From NCBI GenBank assembly GCA_002205965.3, contig NADL03000005.1, forward strand, positions 558,001-622,000: 64,000 nt of DNA, in the 5' to 3' direction. This DNA is from Kappaphycus alvarezii. Its lineage: Eukaryota > Rhodophyta > Florideophyceae > Gigartinales > Solieriaceae. Under the pieces are notes generated by a model, which was given only the letters and a program-made list of their open reading frames with translations, had not been told where the DNA came from and made no database searches. Below are positions 56,860 to 64,000 of the stretch, in pieces; the first letter of the stretch is position 1, and the number at the start of each line of letters is the position of its first letter. A program made the translations under genes and the position numbers.

Positions 56860-59800
56860 TTTTTGAAACTCCCTCTTTTTGCCTTGCCCCATTGTTTCTG
56901 TATCCTTAGTCACCAATTTCCTATTTTTGAACAGGTAGATCACACTTACTTGTTTTTAGGATGTAATTTGGTGCATCACACTTTGTGATATACGTGAAGG
57001 CGTCAGTATGGTTGGCCGCAGTCCGTACAAATCCAACATTGGATATTTCTTCCTTCGTATATGCATATCTTACAGATCTAATATCAATCATGAGGCGTTT
57101 TTCTAAAGTGTAGGAACACTTGGTGAAAAAATGAAAAAGATTCTTGGAGTCTGTAAACAATGGGAGTTCAATTTTGATTCCAAGCAACGATTAAAGGTAG
57201 TACTCGATTATGTAGCCAATATCGAAGGTGTCGGCAACAGCATAAAATTCGGCGCCTAATACAGATCTAGTAACTCTGCGTATTTTGTGGCTAGAATAAC
57301 TCAGCAAATTACAATTCCCGGTTTTTAGTGAGCAAACCAGTGTAACCAAGGTAACAAGTACAGACGTCGTTGTTTGCCAACTTGCAATACTTAAACGAAA
57401 AACTATGGTTTTTCTTCACATTATTTACAAATTTGTTAAACTGCTTTACAGCTTCCAATGAACATTTGGTTTCAGTCACTTGCGCGGTCATATTTACGGA
57501 ACATAATATTTCAAGATTTGTAAGTGTTAAGCGAGCCAAAGTATGCCTTAAAAATCTGGATTCAGAAAAGGAGGCATCTATTGGTAGAATGCGAAATTTA
57601 TTAACATACTTTTTCTGACTTAACTCAAATCCATAATCAGTTCTCTTTACCGTAAAACCTGCGAATACAGTGTTATCGAACTCCCTCTCTCTTGATTCAG
57701 ATTTATAAAGAGTCTTTTGGTAAAACTTAACGAATTCATTATTGCCACAAGACAGAGATTCGTCCACATATGTTTCAACTAATAACTAAGACTGCGAGAT
57801 CTCCAACGGTTGGCGTCATACTGAGATTTTTATGTGTGGATTCATAGTGCTATTCCAATAGTCTCCTGAATCTGATGGACCATAAAGATTTTCAACTCGA
57901 GTAACTGGCTCTCAGGCCATGCAAAATATTTGGTTGGTCTAAGGTAAACTTGGCGCATCAGACTTTGAGCTGACTTTGAGTACACCTGTTTAACATCTTG
58001 AGTCAAAATTCTGAAATCTAGTATTGCGGAATTTGCAACTAACGAGAGGTTGGAACGCTGATATATAGTCGTAGTGTCACGTACTGGATAGTACTTTTCT
58101 TTGTCCCTATGACCCTGTACTACAAACCATTCATTGTATTTCTTTTTTTCAGGATTCTTACTTTTGATTGACAGGACGAATCTTCCAGAGAGGATATTAG
58201 CATTCCCTGGTATGTCGTCTCTACGGAAAGTTTTCCACGTATTTTTCTCAACAAGTCTGTCTATTTTTTTCTGTTTCGCTTTTCGTCACTCAGTAGAATT
58301 GAATCTGGTATCTCATCGATGTGAAACTTCATTGAGTTTGACATCAATGAGTTGAATATTTTTAGAGCATACCCATTTAATTAATGAATTCAAGGCTTTG
58401 ACCAATGCTTAAACTGTATCATACAAGATAGCTTTACTTGAGAGCGTTAGTGCTGCAATTCCTCGTCATTTATGTCAATTATGAGTCGTTTGTCATTAAT
58501 TTTCGTGATTTTGCAGGGTCCAGTCCACTAAGAGTTGGAAATTTCACGATACAATAGAACTTTACTTCCAGTTTTGAGTTCAAGGTGAGCGGCTTTCGGA
58601 AGCTACGAATTCAGTACGGTCCTAAGACTGAGTTCTGGAGTGATTGTTTCCATCGAAGCTCTTTCCATCTGGATTACTCTCATTCTTTCAATCTGATTTT
58701 GAAGCTCGCTATTCATGGTTGGAAACCTCGGCAAGACTCCAAAGACAAATAAAAATGGAACCAGTCCTTCGAGGTTCAAAGTATCGTTCATTTTCTAGAC
58801 CATGAGACGTAGACTGAGTTCTATTTAAAATTTAGGCTCTGAATGACAAATAATGTGGTAAGTATGGCGTAATGGATAATTTTAACGTTCACAGAAACCA
58901 ATAGAATTATGAAATTTCAACTCCAGATAGGCCTAGTCTGATTCCATTCGATTTTATCAATCTTTGAAAGCTTTGGAAACGAATTAGCTACCTTTTTCCA
59001 CTTTCATTCTGTCAGGAAATCCAGTGCGAATTGTACCCAACATTCTAGAAAATAGTTACAACTAGATTCCTTTCTTTGATTGCTTAAGAATACGGCATTA
59101 CGGAATTTTTTTGTGTATCCACAATATTAAGTACAGGAGTGTTATAGAGAAACATAATATCAAGAGCTAACTTTTGGTTAAATATGATTCCATTGGGCGT
59201 ACTAACCTGGAACAATCTGGGTTTCGGTTCAAAATGCTGACATGTTCTGCATTGTTTGGATATTTCCGTAGTCAAATCTCCTGTCTCAGGCGTTTTGTCC
59301 TCAATTCCACCTCTGCTTATCAGATTGTATAGCTTTAAGGCAGACGGGTGGGATAAAATTAAATCGAGGAGCTGTAATTGAGATTTTGTGAGGGGAATCT
59401 CAGAGAATACCAACGATGTCAATATGAGAGTGTTTGGGTGTGATTATCATAGTCCTTCCATGTCTCTTGGAGACAAGTAGGTTGTTAGCGTTGTCTGCAA
59501 CATGTCCAAAAATCTTTCAAAAGCTTTTAGACCAATCAAAATGTAACATTGGCATCAGCTACATCGACGTGCAGTGGAACAAAAGCACCATCAGGTGTTG
59601 AAATACGAATTATAATCTGGGAAATAATCGGAAAGATTCCCTCATCATACTTGTAAGCAGTTTTCATGTGCTTTCATTTTACTCTAATATCAGCTAGGTC
59701 ACAATATTCATTTGGTTATGGCTTTTCAATCACTTATTTTGAGCACCAATGTCGAGACACATTCCGTTGAATTTAGTATTTTGGAAATTCGCTACCTTTA

Positions 59801-61783
59801 ACAGTCAAATTTCATTAATCCATACGTCTTTATCCTCTATTCTCCTCTGACTTAGTGGAAAAGAGAAGAATTTTACTTCATAGATGGGAGTCTTATTGCG
59901 TTCCCTTACAGTTTTCCTTTGATTAGGAGTTCTTCAGCTTGTTTGAGTACCCCTAGCAAAAAATACTCGTCATCTAAAAACGGCAGATCCGTAACTATAA
60001 TTTGTGAAAATTATTGTTAAGGAACATACGTGGAGTTAATTTTCAAACATTCTTTCATTTACAAGTCTTCATTATCATTACCAAAGTTGAACTCTTTGTA
60101 TCAGTCCTGAATAGGCAGTATTTCTTCATCAACTTACTGATCATCTTGATCCAATTCCTGGCACAGCTCAAAAAGTGCAAGTTTTGTGGTCTTGGGCCAA
60201 TCTTTAAATGAGCGTCTCTTATAGCATTGAATATTCGTAGCAAAATTCTCAACCATTGACTGGCGACATTGAGAAATAATGCTGCCCTTTTTACCACAAC
60301 CCCAAAAAACCCTATCATCAAGAGTTTTGTTTCCGGCATGTTGTAAGAGCCTTTGCTACATGGGTTACTATCTTGGTGATTGACTTTGGTAGAATGCATG
60401 TGATGGTCGTGTTAATGTTTTCCAGTATAAAATATATCAGCAAGGCGGCGACAGGGTATAGGGTCTGCATCTGAGATCGATGTCATACGTAGAATCCTCT
60501 GATTCCTCATTCGTTCAACCTTCTCCGTTTGCTCGAATTGAGCGACAGAAATGAGCTGGCTGTCAAACTATTAATAATTCATGTCACCAGAATTTGCTCT
60601 TCTGCAATGATCAAAAGCCCTGGAGAATCTAATAACGGTCTACTGAAGATACTCAATTTTGTGTCTTTCTGAACAGCAATGTGTGGTGCCTGGGGAGTGA
60701 GCTTAGATATTTCCTCATGTACCTCCCTCATAGCATCATTCACAGTACAAGTAGGAGAAATATACTGAGTGACACGAATATTTCGAAGCCACGCAGAAAT
60801 TCTGTTTTGCCTTCATACTTAGCCATATTCTCTTTCCAGCACTTTTTAGAGCTTGATAATAACGCTCATACACATCTTCCACGTTTTGTTGAGTAGAATC
60901 TTTTGGCATTTAATGTAAGGAAATTGTGGAGATACTTTAGCTTTTGTTCTTCATTGAGTATGAAGTCCTGGCAGTCATACTTGTATTCAGCTATGAACTC
61001 ATTCTAACATTCAGCTGGGCTACCAGAAATTTCTTATTATCATCCCTGAAGAGTATAGACATGTAGTAAGAGACCTTGTACTCCAATGATGCGGGGGTTT
61101 TAGTGGACACTAGAGTAGAACGTATGGGGTTTGGAGCTGGTCTTGACGTTGATCCAGTTTTTGACTCAAGAGGGTTGAAGTATGCATCAATTTTTTTGAT
61201 GCTTTCTTGAGATCACAATTGCGGAGAATAGCTGACATAAAGGTATTTGAAAGCACAACATATTCATGGCAGACGATTGGAACAATTCGTTCCGCGAGAA
61301 ATATGATTAATTTCCAAATAATCGATGGATTGCTCAGAATCTGTCCTCAGAAAAGCTTGGAGATAGAGAATTATTCAAGCAACTGAGCCCTTAGCTCATC
61401 AGAAGAGAGGAAACTAGCCTTAATATAGCCTATGACGCAGTCCTCAAGAGACTTTTGCAATTTTGTGGTCTTTGTAATACTTTTACAGAAAACCATATTA
61501 ATATACCCTTTTTACAAGTCCAAATTAATGATGGTTAAATGCTTAGAAAATTTTGGGCTTTCATAGTGGTTACCCTTTGTACCAGTTTACCGTTTTTTGT
61601 GGTGTTCTAATATTTTTCGCTCTTTGTTTTTCTTTTGATCCCACTGCAAATGTTTTAATTTTTTATCTATTTTCAATTTGTGTTTTTCAATTTGCTTTCA
61701 AGCAGGATTCATTATTAATTTTTTCATCCAAATTTAAATTTACTCAGAACTAGGTATTATATTCAAACTGGATTTAACAGATT

Positions 61784-62032
61784 CTAGTTTGAGACTATCT
61801 TAAAATGATTCTTTCCACCCTTGTGTCGCTGTAAATTTAAATGTATCTCGAAGCATCGTTTGCACTCCTGACAGTATGGCAGATTTTTTTTATTATACAA
61901 GAGATTCTTATGCCTACGGCTCCGTAAATGGACGAAGTAGCTTTTAGACCCATTGCAAGTAACTTTGCAGAGCTTGCCGGTCCTCCTCTTAAAAGCGCAC
62001 GTGTAGAAGTAGCCATAGTGACCCCGGTGCAA
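61784..62032 (-). other. Tandem C2H2 zinc-finger-like ORF inside C4
   Basis: This 82-codon frame on - contains PYCQECKRCFEIHLNLQRHK followed by GGKNHFK, giving C-x2-C, a hydrophobic F/L pair and two His. An upstream partner is LCKVTCNGSKSYFVHLRSRR, ending in HK. It lies between the 5' LTR and the gag knuckle of C4. It may be a finger of the gag region, a captured host segment, or a separate insertion. C2H2 fingers are unusual in copia, which normally carries only a CCHC knuckle. Confidence 0.45.
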
Positions 62033-62649
62033 TCAGCCAATCAACAGTCAGCTTTTCTTTGTAGGCGCAGTGGAGCTCTAAATGTAAGTCTGCAGCGACT
62101 GAAAGGCGTAGGACGATCTGTGAGATCGATTACCGAAATTTGGCGCCGTGGCATATGTGGAACATTTGAAATCTGAACTTCGCTGAACCTTGATTCACAT
62201 GAGTAGTTCCTCAATCTGAACCTAAAATTAAAGGACAACTGTTTTTTTTTGATCGGCCGAAGATAAAGGCCTCAAATTGGTCTGACACGGCGATTTTTTG
62301 TCTGCCACGTCTAGTGTCCTGATTTGTCGGCGTAATTGCCACGGATGGAGAAATTGGAGTGACCACGGTATTTGAAGATGCTGGCAGATGTCGAGAGTTT
62401 ACACAAAATCGATCGGGATTCCGATCTTCTTCTGGATTCGATCGGACCCATTGGCGCTACAAGGAACATAATCGGGTCTTTTCTTACTGGTATTCAAAAA
62501 GAAGTTTAATTCTTTCTACCGCAAACATCGCGGGAATATGGAAAAAAGAATAATTTCAAAATCGAAAAGCAAAAAGACTTACTTCTTAAATTCGCCGAAA
62601 ACTGTAAATCCGTATTGTCGGGAAAATCAAGGGATAAAAGCCAGACCGT

Positions 62650-63011
62650 GTGTTGGCGGCGAGCCTGAAAAAAGAGTAGACGTTAGCGCTAATGTATAAT
62701 GGTTAATATGCTCAAAATAAAATTGTTGGTGTTGGTTTTTACTTTGGTGACCAAGGCAGTGATGCAATTACAGGGCGTAGACGTTTTCGACTATCTCTAT
62801 CACATATACCAGCTACTAGCAAAAATCCCTATTGGATAGTTCTGCGGACGGTCCTAGTGACCCTGAAAGTACAAAGATCCTAAAAGGCATCGCTAAATGG
62901 ACGAAAAGATAAAGAAAATATGGATACGTAGAATAAAAAATACTATTCGTGCAAAATAGCTAAAATACAGGGCTCTAAATAGTATATGAATAGAGTTTGT
63001 GTATCGTGGTA
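62650..63011 (-). repeat. LTR of C4 (5' LTR in element orientation)
   Basis: It is the partner of 56492-56859, lying 5.8 kb away in direct orientation, as expected for the second LTR. Confidence 0.88.
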
Positions 63012-64000
63012 GTTTGGCTGTAGTAGCTGTACCTATTCTATCACAGTTAAAACTAAAAATTTTTACTGTAATGTATTGGACAATTTCACAAGAGCCCTGC
63101 CGAACAGCGCGTCCCGTCCTCTTCGTCGACCAAACTTTATTCTCCCACCTCACAAGGACAAGATGTGACCATTTTCAGCCCTCACTCGCAGCGATATCGC
63201 GACCAGGCAGATGGTGGTCTCTCAGCATTAACTCGGGCCGAGTAGCGGAAAAGAAACACTATTGCGATACCTTGGCGTGCCAGGTATTAACCCTCTACCT
63301 ATCGTCATCGATATCTACGGAAAACTTGGATCAGCCGAAATTCAGTCTCTCCATAATGGGTTGATTCGGAAAACACAAGTACTTTTTGGTACCGACTTTT
63401 ATCATATCTGATACGAAAACCCTGTATCAAATGCTCCGTGGTTGAGACCTCTCCCCTGTCGAAGCAGGTGCTACATGACGCAAATATCAAATTTTGCGTG
63501 AACCCCGAGGTACAGCGATGATCAATCCCGCCGACGACTTGCAATCTTGATGGTGTTGTTGATGTTCATGTTTTGACCTCAACACTGACATCATAGATCA
63601 CCCATCTTTCACCTCTGTGTGTTTCCCCCTACGCCCGCACTACTTTCCATCACACCACTACACTCCTGCTTCTCTCCCACCAAACCCTAAACTCACACTC
63701 CGTTGCTCTTCCTCCCTCCGGTAGCTTCGTCTACGGCCCTGCTCCCTCTAATGAGCTGCACGTCTCTGAGGTCGCCCCGATGACACCATGACCTTCACAA
63801 TGTCTGCCTGATTCGAAGGCAAGCTACCGCCTTGACCCCACGCTGAAAACATAGATTACTCCCGACAGCCGACTAAGAACTTCATACGGGTTTGTCGGTC
63901 CGTCTTCGCAATTACTTCCACCCACTCCCGTGATACAAAAGAATACGGGTACCCGTGTGAATAACTGAGGGACTGCAACAAGGGGGGCGGGTTTTTCACA
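63012..64000. other. No recognisable gene; C-rich right edge
   Basis: From about 63600 the + strand is rich in C and T (CTCC, CACC, CCCTAC-type words). Open frames up to 121 codons at 62999-63364 have no motif. It may be 5' flanking sequence of a gene lying to the right, but nothing proves that. Confidence 0.35.

Larger units (their letters stand above)
56490..63011 (-). mobile_element. Ty1/copia element C4, LTR to LTR
   Basis: This fossil copia has both LTRs (56492-56859 and 62650-63011). On - between them: a C2H2-type finger pair (61784-62032), a gag zinc knuckle region (CGKKGSIISQC, about 60270-60310), integrase (CRTCQHFEPKPRLFQVST, about 59200-59250; LVPFLFVFGVLPRFP, about 58710-58760), RT end (about 57309-57767) and RNase H (LFTDSKNLFHFFTKCSY and TLEKRLMIDI, about 57070-57170). 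The integrase and RNase H motifs match C1. The LTRs look about three quarters to four fifths identical by eye, so the insertion is old. It is broken in many places. Confidence 0.88.

Noticed and set aside
63685-63691. CCCTAAA, a telomere-repeat-like word
   Set aside because: It is a single occurrence with no array, so not telomeric.
1-64000. CRISPR arrays, rRNA, bacterial operons
   Set aside because: No regularly spaced repeats and no rRNA-like sequence occur. The element types are eukaryotic.

Overview
The window is from a eukaryotic nuclear genome. It is almost entirely a graveyard of transposable elements, with no clearly intact host gene, no tRNA or rRNA gene and no CRISPR array. The mix is Ty1/copia and Ty3/gypsy LTR elements, non-LTR retrotransposons with a restriction-like endonuclease, an APE-type LINE, PIF/Harbinger transposons with a separate accessory ORF, and a pogo-like transposon. 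This mix and the accessory-ORF style recall red algae, oomycetes and other protists. I lean towards a multicellular red alga, with low confidence.

Layout, left to right. 1-3.25 kb: the 3' part of a copia element (C1) on + with its 3' LTR. 3.4-4.7 kb: the 5'-truncated 3' end of a LINE (family A), with a second short copy at 8.8-9.0 kb. 5.65-8.0 kb (-): remains of what I read as an F-box/leucine-rich-repeat host gene, with a Pro/Asn-rich 273-residue ORF in its middle. 9.8-11.0 kb: two DNA transposon fragments, one butted into the other, the second with a palindromic templated insertion. 11.27-15.04 kb: an end-to-end PIF/Harbinger element with TIRs, a TCA target duplication, a transposase (-) and an accessory ORF (+). 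15.3-24.8 kb: three truncated copies of a second RLE-type LINE family (B) around an APE-type LINE (family C, 18.8-21.6 kb) and a possible ORF1 for it. 25.1-26.8 kb (-): a decayed pogo-like transposon. 27.25-30.45 kb (-): two decayed coding blocks of a family I do not recognise.

From 31 kb on, LTR fossils dominate. A chromodomain gypsy (G1, -, 31.1-40.4 kb) is split inside its integrase by a younger copia (C2, +, 32.2-36.9 kb). Then come a MITE-like 377-bp element (42.35-42.73 kb), a gypsy fragment (G2, -), a gypsy (G3, +), and a gypsy (G4, -) tail to tail with G3. A copia fragment (C3, +) and an end-to-end copia (C4, -, 56.5-63.0 kb) with both LTRs follow. From 48 to 63 kb the DNA is AT-rich and the elements look old. 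The last kilobase is C-rich and unassigned.

The genes do not form a working pathway; the window records successive insertions. The relative order that can be read: gypsy G1 before copia C2; the DNA transposon at 9.8 kb before the Harbinger-like fragment that cuts it off; and C4 older than C2, judged by LTR divergence.
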